The notes beneath the pieces are model-generated. The model had not been told where the DNA came from. It made no database searches and saw only the letters and a list, made by a program, of their open reading frames with translations. A stretch of DNA of 64,000 bases from Kitasatospora sp. GP82 (lineage in GTDB: Bacteria; Actinomycetota; Actinomycetes; Streptomycetales; Streptomycetaceae), in assembly GCF_029892105.1 (NCBI RefSeq), contig NZ_JARZAJ010000014.1, positions 1-64,000 of the forward strand. The letters are read 5' to 3'. Positions within the stretch are counted from its first letter, which is position 1. Each line of letters begins with the position of its first letter. Shown piece after piece: positions 1-7,834 of the stretch. The position numbers and the translations under genes are program-made.

Positions 1-316
1 TCCGTCGACGGCTTGACCTGCCCAGGGCGTGGCATCCAGGCACCTCCTGGACAGGCAGCCTACCAGCAAAGATCCTTAAGTCACTGGTATTGAGGTTAGG
101 GAACCGGATTTCTAGGGGTGGGCGGGGTGAGAAGAACGATCAGGGAGACTCGGGCGGGACGTCACCTCTTTCCCGGAGCTCCCGGAGCTCCCGGAGTGAG
201 CCGTCAACTTGCTGACACGCGAGGACGGTTGGGCGAATCGTTTCACCGGGTCGGGAGGTTTTACGGTGAACCCATCCGATTTCGGCATTCCTGCCCTGGA
301 GAGGGAACTCCTGATC
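1..316. other. Non-coding leader stretch
   Basis: No convincing gene is visible here. The stretch is less GC-rich around 60-120 than the coding DNA that follows. Positions 173-199 contain a short 9-bp tandem repeat (CCCGGAGCT unit, two and a half copies). A purine-rich ribosome-binding stretch sits just before the ATG at 317, so this is probably the promoter and leader of the secreted protein that follows. Confidence 0.5.
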
Positions 317-661
317 ATGCGTCTTCGCAACGCAGCAGCGGCTGTCACTGCCGCCATCGCGCTCGTCCTGACCATGCCCACCTCGGCCAGCGCGGCCACC
401 GGTGAGTTCACCTACAGGTGGAACGGCCCGACCGGCACGGTCCACCATGGCAAGCTGATCGACCCGGCGAGCCGGGAGTGCATCAACATTCCGGAGGTGG
501 AGGACCCGGCCATCCAGCCCGCCCACACGCCGTGGAACTTCACGGACTCGACCGTCACAGTCTTCACGGACGTCGACTGCGACGGCGACTACTTCAGCCT
601 CAGGCCGAACGGCGGGCACGCCTCCGACCGGTTGAAGTTCCGTTCGGTGGTGTTCTCCTGA
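317..661 (+). CDS. Small secreted protein, possible beta/gamma-crystallin-like fold
   Basis: This is a 114-residue exported protein. Residues 1-27 are a Sec signal peptide: basic start (MRLR), a long Ala/Val/Leu core, and an Ala-Ser-Ala cleavage region. The mature part of about 87 residues is Gly/Asp/Thr-rich, has two cysteines, and ends in a motif around 'DCDGDYFSLRPNG' followed by 'LKFRSVVFS'. That pattern resembles small streptomycete secreted proteins with a crystallin-like or killer-toxin-like fold; this is inference. I chose the ATG at 317 because a purine-rich RBS precedes it and the signal peptide starts there. An upstream in-frame start at 209 would hide the signal peptide. It stands alone and is followed by a strong terminator hairpin. 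Confidence 0.75.
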   Translation: MRLRNAAAAVTAAIALVLTMPTSASAATGEFTYRWNGPTGTVHHGKLIDPASRECINIPEVEDPAIQPAHTPWNFTDSTVTVFTDVDCDGDYFSLRPNGGHASDRLKFRSVVFS

Positions 662-682
662 CCGGGCACTCCTGAGGCCGAA

Positions 683-716
683 CCGGGGTCCTGGGCTCGG
701 CGACCCAGGACCCCGG
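683..716. terminator. Bidirectional terminator hairpin
   Basis: A perfect 13-bp stem (683-695 with 704-716) closes an 8-nt loop between the convergent secreted-protein gene and the KAS III-like gene. There is no U-tract, as is usual in streptomycetes. Confidence 0.8.
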
Positions 717-779
717 CGGAGCGGTGCAGGAGGCGGCCGCCTCGGTGCTCGACCCGACAGGCCTGCCAACAGGGGACGT

Positions 780-1817
780 TCACACCGGTATCGGATGCTC
801 CGTCCGCCCCGCGCCCCAGCGGATCGCGGCCGCCCCGGCGAAGTCGCCCGCATGGGCGAAACCGCCCAGCACCACCAGGTCGCCGTCCTTGACCTGTCCC
901 GAGCGGATGGCGCGGTCGAGGACGATGGGGATCGCCGCGCCGAACATGTTCCCGCAGCTGTCGAACGTGTCGGGGTGCCGCTCCTCCGGCAGCCGCAGCG
1001 ACTCCCGCCAGTTGCGCAGGAAGGTGCGGTTGGGCTGGTTCGTCACGAGCAGGTCGATCTCCGTGGTGGCGACCCCGAGCCGTCGGCACAGGTCCGCGAC
1101 CACTTCGGGCACCAGGCGGTTGCCGCGCTCCAGGACCTTGGCGACGCTCTCCTCGCTGAAGCCGATCCGAAGCTGGGACTCGCCGGGCTCCCAGTACTTG
1201 CGGCCGTCGTCGAGCACCGTGGTCATATCGCCGGCGTAGTCGCCGATATGACGTGTCACCACGTCAAGCACGGGCGCGGCACCCGACGTGGTCACATAGC
1301 CCACCCCGCAGCCGTCACCGGGTATCGCGGCCTGGGCGAGCCTGCGTACGTCGGGTTGGGTGAACAGCTGGCCTGCGGCGCTCTGCGCGTTGCAGATGAG
1401 GGCGGTTCTGGCGTCGGTGCCGGTGAGGATCTGCCGGGCCAGCTCTAGCATGTGGACGAAGGAGGCGCACCCCGCGTTGGCCACGTCGATCAGCCACTGC
1501 GGCTTGAGCCCCAGACGCCGTGCCACCTCGGTACCGGCCCCTACGAACGGTGTGTCCGGCAGCTGGCTGTGCATCAGCAGGACGTCCACGGAGCGGATCT
1601 CGTCCGGTCCGTGCCGTTCGATGAGCGGCTGCACGGCGCGCTCGACCATGTCGACGTTGGTCTCGCCCGCCGCCACATGGTGCCGCAGCGGCGGGACCTT
1701 GAACATGGGGTTGTCGCGAAGCTTCTCCTCGGCGCCGGGGTACTCGGTGTAGAACTCGGCCGGGACCGGCTCGCCGGGCAGGTAGCCGGCGACATCGGTG
1801 AGGCTGACGGTGGTCAC
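780..1817 (-). CDS. KAS III-like (FabH superfamily) ketoacyl synthase
   Basis: This is a 345-residue thiolase-fold condensing enzyme of the FabH/KAS III type, which normally joins an acyl-CoA to an ACP- or CoA-bound extender by Claisen condensation. The nucleophile is Cys117 in 'NAGCASF' and the late Asn of the triad is Asn290 in 'SCGNMFG'. The usual catalytic His of the HQAN motif is replaced by Asn260 ('TNQPN'), so it may be an acyltransferase or a condensing enzyme with unusual chemistry rather than housekeeping FabH. The GTG start overlaps the stop of the SRPBCC gene by 4 nt (GTGA). It is therefore the last gene of a coupled operon with the SRPBCC protein, the ThDP enzyme and an AraC regulator. 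Family assignment is firm; substrate unknown. Confidence 0.85.
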   Translation of the reverse strand: MTTVSLTDVAGYLPGEPVPAEFYTEYPGAEEKLRDNPMFKVPPLRHHVAAGETNVDMVERAVQPLIERHGPDEIRSVDVLLMHSQLPDTPFVGAGTEVARRLGLKPQWLIDVANAGCASFVHMLELARQILTGTDARTALICNAQSAAGQLFTQPDVRRLAQAAIPGDGCGVGYVTTSGAAPVLDVVTRHIGDYAGDMTTVLDDGRKYWEPGESQLRIGFSEESVAKVLERGNRLVPEVVADLCRRLGVATTEIDLLVTNQPNRTFLRNWRESLRLPEERHPDTFDSCGNMFGAAIPIVLDRAIRSGQVKDGDLVVLGGFAHAGDFAGAAAIRWGAGRTEHPIPV

Positions 1818-2482
1818 TGCGCCGCCGCCGGGCGGGGGGAGGTGCCGACCGGCAGGCCGTGGCGGTGGCGGTGCTCCAGGATCGCCTTCAGGTTCCCCAT
1901 TTCCACCGTGTGGCCGGCGTAGAACAGGTCCCAGTAGTCGCCCACCCACGGCCGGTCCGGCCGGGGCGCCAGCTCGGGGCGGGGGTTCTCGTCGTAGTAC
2001 GGGTGGCGGCAGTTCGTCCAGGTGATCACGGAGCCGGGCCGGTCGAACACCAGCTGCGCGGGGACGACCCGCATCAGGTACACCATCCAGAGCTTGTCGC
2101 CCTGGTCCCAGGAGCAGTGGAAGTCCACCGTCATGGCTTCCGGGTTGGCCACGACCTTGCAGTAGATGCGGGTCTTCTCCTCCAGCCGGTCGTCTCCGAC
2201 CCACAGCCCGGGAGTACCGGTCGGGGCGAAGTCCCGCAGGCTGAACGTCCACTCCTCCAGGTGGTGCCCCTGCCGCAGATACTCGTAGGCCAGCTCCGGC
2301 GGACAGTCGACGTACTCCTGGATCGTGCAGTACTTCCCGTAGACCTCCTCGTGCGGGTAGGCGCTCCGGGTCAGCTCCGCGCAGCGGGCCACCATGTGTT
2401 CCAGTTCGGTGTTCTCCACCCTGGTCAGGCCGGGAATGTCAGCCAACATGTACTGCTCCGCCACGGAATGCTCCGCGCTCAT
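1814..2482 (-). CDS. SRPBCC-family protein (cyclase/aromatase-like)
   Basis: A 222-residue protein with the look of a START/SRPBCC helix-grip fold: 'YVDCPPELAYEYLRQGHHLEEW' style entry, then Trp-rich strands ('VDFHCSWDQGDKLW', 'SVITWTNCRHPYYD') and a long C-terminal helix ending in a Pro/Ala tail. Such domains bind hydrophobic ligands, and polyketide aromatase/cyclases belong here. The ATG at 2482 is preceded by GAGGAG at a good distance, although it overlaps the ThDP gene by 44 nt. An internal ATG at 2449 is the alternative start. It sits between a carboligase-type enzyme and a KAS III-like synthase, so it likely shapes or holds their product. The exact reaction cannot be read from the sequence. 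Confidence 0.75.
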   Translation of the reverse strand: MSAEHSVAEQYMLADIPGLTRVENTELEHMVARCAELTRSAYPHEEVYGKYCTIQEYVDCPPELAYEYLRQGHHLEEWTFSLRDFAPTGTPGLWVGDDRLEEKTRIYCKVVANPEAMTVDFHCSWDQGDKLWMVYLMRVVPAQLVFDRPGSVITWTNCRHPYYDENPRPELAPRPDRPWVGDYWDLFYAGHTVEMGNLKAILEHRHRHGLPVGTSPRPAAAQ

Positions 2483-4163
2483 GGGTGCTCTCCTCGCTCT
2501 CGGCCGACTCCCGGCCGGGGATGTTCAGGAAGGGAAGGAAGGGGGGTATCTCGGCGGGGTCGAAGTCCAGCGTGACGAAGGCCGGGCCGCTGCCCGCGTT
2601 GCTGCGCAGCAGCGCCGCCCGCAGCTGCGCACCGTCGTCGGCCCGGGTCACCTCCAGACCGGGGAACAGACCGGCCACACCCGCCGCGATGTTCGCCGGA
2701 CGGAACAGATTGCTCGGATGCGGGGCGCCGAGAAACAGCTGCTCGCGGGTGGCGCACATGGCATGGGCGTTGTTGTTGAAGATCACGAAGGTGACGGGTG
2801 CGGAGTACTCGAGCGCGGTGTGGACCTCCATGCCGTGCATGAAGAACGCCCCGTCACCGGCGATCACATACGTCCGCTGCCCGGTGGCGAGCGCGGCGCC
2901 GATGCCGGCCCCGAAGGTGTAGCCCATGCCGCCCATGCCGACGGCGACGACGAAACGTCCGTGGCGTGGGGCCGGTAGCAGATGGATGGCACTTGCCCCG
3001 GCGTTTCCGGCGTCCACGAAGACGTGCGCGTCCGGAGGAAGCGCGGCCTCGACGGCAGCGACCGCCGCGCCGTAGGAGGTGGTGCCGGTGCCGGTGCGCG
3101 GGGTCGGCAGGGGCAGCGGGCCCGCGTGCGGTGGAGCCGGACGTGGACCGGGGCCGAGCCGGTTGGCCACCTTGCGCAGGGTGTCCCGCAGATCACCGCG
3201 GAGGGCGGTCCCGGGCACGAACGGTGGCTCGGGATCGACGCAGATCACCGGGATGCCGGACAGCGCCTGGTCCAGACCGGCACGGGCCATGGCCGGGAGC
3301 CGGGTGCCGACCAGGAGGCAGACGTCGGCCCGCAGCAGGCACTCCGCCACGTTCTGGTGCCCCATCACCCCGGCCACCCCCGCGAACCGGGCATCGCCGT
3401 TGTCGAACACGTCCTTGGCGTCCGGGGTGACCGCCACCCAGGCACCGAGTCGCCGCGCCACCTCGTCCAGTTCGGCCCTCGCACCGGACGAGGCCACGCC
3501 CTCACCGGCGATGACCAGGACGCGCCCGGCGCCACGAAGGACGTCCACCGCGCCGGCCAGGGCACGGGGTTCCGCTGTCACCACCGGCCGGGCCGGAGCC
3601 GGAACGGGAGCCGGGTCCCGGACCTGGAGCAGTGCCTGCTGCACGTCCTTGGGCAGCAGGAGCACCGCCGGTCCCTTGGGGTCGCACTGGGCCGCCGCGA
3701 TCGCCCGGGACAGCAGCTCCGGGATCGAGTCCGCGTCATCGACCCGGGCACAGAACCGGGTGACCGGCTCGAACAGCTCCCGCGCGTCGAACGAGCCCGC
3801 CCTGCCGCTGGAATCCTGGAACGCCCCGCGCCCCTCCAACTGGGTGGGCGGCTGCCCGACGAGGGCCAGCACCGGCACTCGCGAGGCATACGCCTCCGCC
3901 AGTCCCGGCACCAGGTTCACCGCGCCGCCTCCCGAGGTGGCCGCGACGACGCCGATGCGTCCGGTGGCCCGAGCCTGCCCGTCCGCCATGGTGACGGCGG
4001 AGAACTCGTGCTTGGCCACGACGGTGCGGATCACATCCCCGGTGGTGTGCAGCGCGTCGTACAGGTCCTCGATGTTCGCGCCGCCGACACCGAACACGTG
4101 CCGGACGCCGGACCTGGCCAACTCCCTCGCCAGATAGTCGACGAGCCGGACCCCGGTATTCAT
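2439..4163 (-). CDS. Thiamine-diphosphate-dependent acetolactate synthase-like enzyme
   Basis: A 574-residue ThDP enzyme of the acetolactate synthase/benzoylformate decarboxylase superfamily with the usual three domains: PYR (about 1-170), a central domain (about 190-330), and a PP domain (about 365-550). The cofactor-activating Glu53 lies in 'VAKHEFSAVTMADG'. The Mg-ThDP motif is visible as 'IAGDGAFFMHG' through 'IFNNNAHAM'. These enzymes decarboxylate 2-keto acids or form acyloins by carboligation. Its ATG overlaps the AraC-family stop by 4 nt (ATGA). The tail (Pro/Phe-rich, then 'RESAESEEST') overlaps the SRPBCC gene. Linkage to a condensing enzyme and a ligand-binding protein suggests secondary metabolism rather than branched-chain amino acid synthesis. 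Substrate unknown. Confidence 0.85.
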   Translation of the reverse strand: MNTGVRLVDYLARELARSGVRHVFGVGGANIEDLYDALHTTGDVIRTVVAKHEFSAVTMADGQARATGRIGVVAATSGGGAVNLVPGLAEAYASRVPVLALVGQPPTQLEGRGAFQDSSGRAGSFDARELFEPVTRFCARVDDADSIPELLSRAIAAAQCDPKGPAVLLLPKDVQQALLQVRDPAPVPAPARPVVTAEPRALAGAVDVLRGAGRVLVIAGEGVASSGARAELDEVARRLGAWVAVTPDAKDVFDNGDARFAGVAGVMGHQNVAECLLRADVCLLVGTRLPAMARAGLDQALSGIPVICVDPEPPFVPGTALRGDLRDTLRKVANRLGPGPRPAPPHAGPLPLPTPRTGTGTTSYGAAVAAVEAALPPDAHVFVDAGNAGASAIHLLPAPRHGRFVVAVGMGGMGYTFGAGIGAALATGQRTYVIAGDGAFFMHGMEVHTALEYSAPVTFVIFNNNAHAMCATREQLFLGAPHPSNLFRPANIAAGVAGLFPGLEVTRADDGAQLRAALLRSNAGSGPAFVTLDFDPAEIPPFLPFLNIPGRESAESEESTHERGAFRGGAVHVG

Positions 4164-5182
4164 ACGGTGCTCCTGTCCGCCTGGTCGGGCCCCACGATGA
4201 GGCCGGACGGCGAGATGGCCTGGAAACGGTGGCGGTACTCGTTCGGGGTCAGCTCCAGCGCTCTGCCGAAGGAGCGGAAGAACGTCTCCGGGGCCGGAAA
4301 CCCGCAGCGGCGGGCGATTTGGGCGACCGGCAGATCGGTGCTCTCCAGCAGCTTGCGCGCCCGGGCGATCCGCATCTGTTCGATGTACTGGCCGGGCGGC
4401 GTACCGACCTCGCGCCGGAAGACCCGGGCGAAGTTCCGCACGCTCATATTGGCCCGCTCGGCGATCTCGGGGACGGGCAGCGGCTGTTCCAGGTTCTCCA
4501 GGATCCACTCCTGCGCGGCGCGGATCGGTGCGCGGTCGGCGAGTTGGGCCTCCAGAATCGCGCTGAACTGCGACTGGCCGCCGTTCCGCTTGAAGAAGAG
4601 GACCAGGAACCGTGCCACCTCCAGGGCGAACGCCGCACCGTGGTCGGCCTCCACCAGGGCGAGAGCCATGTCTATCCCGGTGGACACCCCGGCCGAGGTC
4701 ACAAACCGGCCGTCCCAGACGAAGATCGGCTCGCGATCCACGGTCACATCCGGGTACCGCTGGGCCATGTCCGCACAGAACGCCCAGTGGGTGGTGGCGC
4801 GCCGCCCCTTGAGCAGACCCGCCTCGGCCAGCAGGAACGCCCCACCGCAGACGGACGCGACCCGGCGCGATCTGGCGGAGGCCCGGCGGATCCACGAGAC
4901 CAACTCCCGGTTCTCCAAGGCCTCCTTGAGGCTCCAGCCGCCGGGGACGAGCAGGGTGTCGATCGGACCCTCGCCCGCCTCCAGCGGCGCAGCCCCGATC
5001 TGCATACCCGAGCACGTCCGCACCAACGGCGCATCGGCCGAGACGAATTCGATCCGGTAGCCGGCATCCGACCCGGGGAGCTGCCGGTTCACGGTGTCGA
5101 ACACCTCGATCGGCCCCGCTATGTCCAGTGCCTGAGCACCGGGATAGACCACCACCACAACACGTCGCTGAGACACCGTCAC
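4160..5182 (-). CDS. GlxA-family transcriptional regulator (DJ-1/PfpI + AraC)
   Basis: About 340 residues. An N-terminal class I amidotransferase-like DJ-1/PfpI domain ('VVVVVYPGAQALDIAGPIEVF', 'VPGGWSLKEAL', nucleophile-elbow-like 'SVCGGAFLLAEAG') is followed by a C-terminal AraC-type double helix-turn-helix ('IAERANMSVRNFARVFRRE', 'IARRCGFPAPETFFRSFGR'). Members usually act as local activators that sense a small metabolite. It is the first gene of the four-gene operon and overlaps the ThDP gene by 4 nt, so it probably controls its own operon. I chose the GTG at 5182 because homology starts at once. ATG 5242 or GTG 5263 would add an uninformative extension. Confidence 0.85.
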   Translation of the reverse strand: MTVSQRRVVVVVYPGAQALDIAGPIEVFDTVNRQLPGSDAGYRIEFVSADAPLVRTCSGMQIGAAPLEAGEGPIDTLLVPGGWSLKEALENRELVSWIRRASARSRRVASVCGGAFLLAEAGLLKGRRATTHWAFCADMAQRYPDVTVDREPIFVWDGRFVTSAGVSTGIDMALALVEADHGAAFALEVARFLVLFFKRNGGQSQFSAILEAQLADRAPIRAAQEWILENLEQPLPVPEIAERANMSVRNFARVFRREVGTPPGQYIEQMRIARARKLLESTDLPVAQIARRCGFPAPETFFRSFGRALELTPNEYRHRFQAISPSGLIVGPDQADRSTV

Positions 5183-5621
5183 AGCCTGTATCCAGTAGGG
5201 GATGGCGGCAATGACGGCTTCCTGACGAATTCGGCCATGCATGGTGGCCGAGCGGCGGTGCACCTCGGTTGACCAGGCATGTTCACGGAGAGTCAGGAAT
5301 GGGTGTGAGATGGGTCATGCCCTTGGCGGCGCCGCCCGGCCAGGGATCCGAACCGCGCCCGCCGAACGGCTCCTGCTCGGGCCCGTCGGCGGCGCGCCCC
5401 GTTGACCTGCGAATCCGCAGGTGCTGGCCTGGCCTGACGCCGCGCCGGGCCGACCGGCGCAGCGGCGGGATTCGCGGCGGGCGCGTCGATCGTGCCCCGG
5501 TGGGACCACGGCGCTGCACCCCGTGCCGTCCTGCCCGTGAATCGAGATCGAACGTCAAGGACCGGCGAGAGCGGCGAGAGCGGCGAGACCGGCGAGAGCG
5601 GGAGTTCGGGGGTGAAGCACG
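5183..5621. other. Intergenic region with 9-bp tandem repeat
   Basis: This divergent spacer lies between the AraC-family gene and the phosphoesterase. I see no supportable gene. Positions 5564-5599 hold four tandem copies of a 9-mer (GGCGAGAGC, the third copy with one change), ending about 20 bp before the phosphoesterase ATG. It should contain promoters for both flanking operons. Confidence 0.6.
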
Positions 5622-7691
5622 ATGCCGTGCTGCGGTGAGATGCGCTACGCGTTCGTTCGTCGGTGCGACGAGTGGCGCGCCCGGCTCACCGAGAGGTGCG
5701 CACGGTGGGCCCGCGACGGCTCCAGCCGGTGTTCGCAGTGGAGGCGTGAAGGTTGCGACCGCTGTCGGCAGTGGGCACGCGAGGGCTCCCAGCGGCCCGG
5801 CGAGCTGGCGCCGCCGTCGTGGTTCCGGATCGCGATGCCGGCCGGCATCGCCTGGTACCAGGTCGTGGGCGGGGCGTGCCAGGCGTGGTACCGGTTGGCC
5901 GGTTGGGCGTGTCGCGGCTTCGCCTGGGCTCTGTACTGCGTGCTCACGGCCGTGTCCGGCGTCCTGTGGTGCGCGCAGCGAATCCGGCGGCGGCACTCCG
6001 ACGGCCCGGCCGAACCCCAGGGACGGATCAAGCACATCTTCGTACTCGTCCTGGAGAACCGGTCGTTCGACCATATGCTCGGCGTCTCGACGGGGTCGGT
6101 CGACGAGGACGGCGGCATCCGTCCCGGAGTCGGCATCGACGCGCTGACCGGTGCACCGACGACGGTCGACGGGCCCCGGAGCCAGAGCAACAGCCATGCC
6201 GGCGCCGTCTTCCCGATCCGCGTCGGGGCGCCGTTCGTGATGCCGGTCGATCCACCGCACGAGTTCTGTGACGTGCAGTTGCAGCTCGCTTCGACCGCCA
6301 TCGCCGGACGCCCTCATGACGACCGGTGCGCCTACTCGGGCGAATATCCGCCGCTCACCGTGGGGGGATTCGTCGAGACCTACGCCAATCAGGCAAGGGT
6401 GAAGAACAACGCCGCGGGCCTGGCCGACCTCGGCGCGGTGATGGCCTGCTTCACGCCGCAGCAGGTACCGGTCCTGAGTACGCTCGCCCGCGAGTTCGCC
6501 GTCTGCGACCGGTGGTTCTCCGCGCTGCCGGGCCCCACCTGGCCCAACCGCTTCTTCCTGCACGCGGCGACCTCGGGCGGGCTCGACCGCAGCCCCGGCC
6601 CCCTGGAGGAGGTCGGCTCCAAACTCGACGGCTACCACTTCGAGAACGGGACCATCTACGACGCGCTGGACGCCAAGGACCTCCCCTGGCGGGTGTACGC
6701 GGGGGACGCACTCCCTCAGGTCTCCGCGCTGGCCGGAATGGACCTGCCGACCCTGCTCACCCACTTCCACGGCCTGGACGACCTCGCCGACCACCTGCAG
6801 TACGCCGACTTCCCTGCCGCGTACGTGTTCATCGAGCCGAGCTACGGCCATGTGCTCACCCACGGCGCCGACTTCCAGTGCGGCAACAGCCAGCACCCCC
6901 TCGACGACGTCACGCGCGGCGAAGCACTCATCAAGTACGTCTACGAGTCGATCCGCCGGTCCCCGCACTGGGAGTCGAGCCTGCTCGTCATCACCTATGA
7001 CGAGCACGGCGGCTTCTACGACCACGTGCCGCCGCCGGCCGCTGTCCCGCCGGGTGATGTCACCGACCCGGAGAACAACGCCCACGGCTTCCGCTTCGAC
7101 CGGCAGGGCGTGCGGGTGCCCGCCGTCGTCGTCTCGCCGTGGGTTCCCACCCATCGCATGGCCGGAATCGACGGGCAGAACTGCAACCTCATCGACCACA
7201 CCCAGTACGACCACGGCTCGCTGCTCGCCACCGTCGAGCAGCTGTACGGTCTGCCGGCGCTCACCCGGCGCGACGGGCTGGCCAACACCTTCGCCCACCT
7301 GCTGACCGCCGACGCCCCGCGCGACGCACCCCGCACGCTCCCCGACCCGGCCGTCTCCGGCTTCTCATGCGGGGAGGACGCTCCTGGACCCGGCGGGCCG
7401 CCGCTCGGCGGACCACCGCGCGCGGCCGGTGACGCCGCTGGCGCTGCAGCCGCGGAAGCCGCCGATCTGCCGCTCACGGCGACACTGCGCGGATTCGTGC
7501 AGACCGCCGCGATCCAGGAGGCACGGCTGCGTCCGGCGGAACGGGAGCAGGTCGGGCAGCGGGCCGGCTCCCTCGGGACCGTCGGGGAGGCGGGGCAGTA
7601 CCTGGCGGATGTGAGAGGCCAGTTGAGCGGGCGCGGACTTCGCATCGCCGGTCCGCCCGGTGCCCCCGGGCGAGGAGAGCAGCCGAGCTAG
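5622..7691 (+). CDS. PF04185 phosphoesterase (phospholipase C/acid phosphatase type) with Cys/Trp-rich membrane head
   Basis: A 689-residue protein. Residues from about 135 to 580 are an alkaline-phosphatase-superfamily phosphoesterase of the phospholipase C/AcpA type: 'IFVLVLENRSFDHMLG' (metal-binding Glu-Asn and Ser nucleophile region), 'PGPTWPNRFF', 'ITYDEHGGFYDHVPPP', and 'VVSPWVP'. It would hydrolyse phosphate mono- or diesters such as phospholipids outside the membrane. There is no normal signal peptide. Residues 1-60 instead carry repeated Arg-Cys-x-x-Trp-x-Arg-x-Gly units. Residues about 66-118 are Trp/Ala/Val-rich and could form one or two membrane segments. A Gly/Pro/Ala-rich C-terminal extension (about 585-689) is not part of the family core. 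It is monocistronic. A plausible RBS (GGGGGTGAAG) precedes the ATG. Confidence 0.85.
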   Translation: MPCCGEMRYAFVRRCDEWRARLTERCARWARDGSSRCSQWRREGCDRCRQWAREGSQRPGELAPPSWFRIAMPAGIAWYQVVGGACQAWYRLAGWACRGFAWALYCVLTAVSGVLWCAQRIRRRHSDGPAEPQGRIKHIFVLVLENRSFDHMLGVSTGSVDEDGGIRPGVGIDALTGAPTTVDGPRSQSNSHAGAVFPIRVGAPFVMPVDPPHEFCDVQLQLASTAIAGRPHDDRCAYSGEYPPLTVGGFVETYANQARVKNNAAGLADLGAVMACFTPQQVPVLSTLAREFAVCDRWFSALPGPTWPNRFFLHAATSGGLDRSPGPLEEVGSKLDGYHFENGTIYDALDAKDLPWRVYAGDALPQVSALAGMDLPTLLTHFHGLDDLADHLQYADFPAAYVFIEPSYGHVLTHGADFQCGNSQHPLDDVTRGEALIKYVYESIRRSPHWESSLLVITYDEHGGFYDHVPPPAAVPPGDVTDPENNAHGFRFDRQGVRVPAVVVSPWVPTHRMAGIDGQNCNLIDHTQYDHGSLLATVEQLYGLPALTRRDGLANTFAHLLTADAPRDAPRTLPDPAVSGFSCGEDAPGPGGPPLGGPPRAAGDAAGAAAAEAADLPLTATLRGFVQTAAIQEARLRPAEREQVGQRAGSLGTVGEAGQYLADVRGQLSGRGLRIAGPPGAPGRGEQPS

Positions 7692-7714
7692 ACGCACGGT
7701 CCCGGGCGGTGTTC

Positions 7715-7737
7715 TTGGCGAACGCTTTCGCACACAA
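7715..7737. promoter_or_regulatory. LacI-type operator candidate
   Basis: A near-perfect dyad (TTGGCGAACGCTTTCGCACA core) resembles the central CG-containing palindromes of LacI-family sugar regulators. It lies about 100 bp before the broken alpha-galactosidase. A TTGACA-like box at 7775-7780 and TACACT at 7796-7801 follow, so an old sugar-controlled promoter appears to survive. Inference from pattern only. Confidence 0.45.
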
Positions 7738-7834
7738 TCCGTCAACAGTGAACACACAGGCCCTCGGAGGGCTTTTGACATGTCGCATGTGCCATTACAC
7801 TGCGACGGACGGCAACGTACCAGTTCGGGTCTTC

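Noticed and set aside
2439-5015. 858-codon frame extending the ThDP enzyme upstream
   Set aside because: The extension lies antisense-like over the AraC gene's frame with non-coding composition. The ATG at 4163 overlapping the upstream stop is the natural start.
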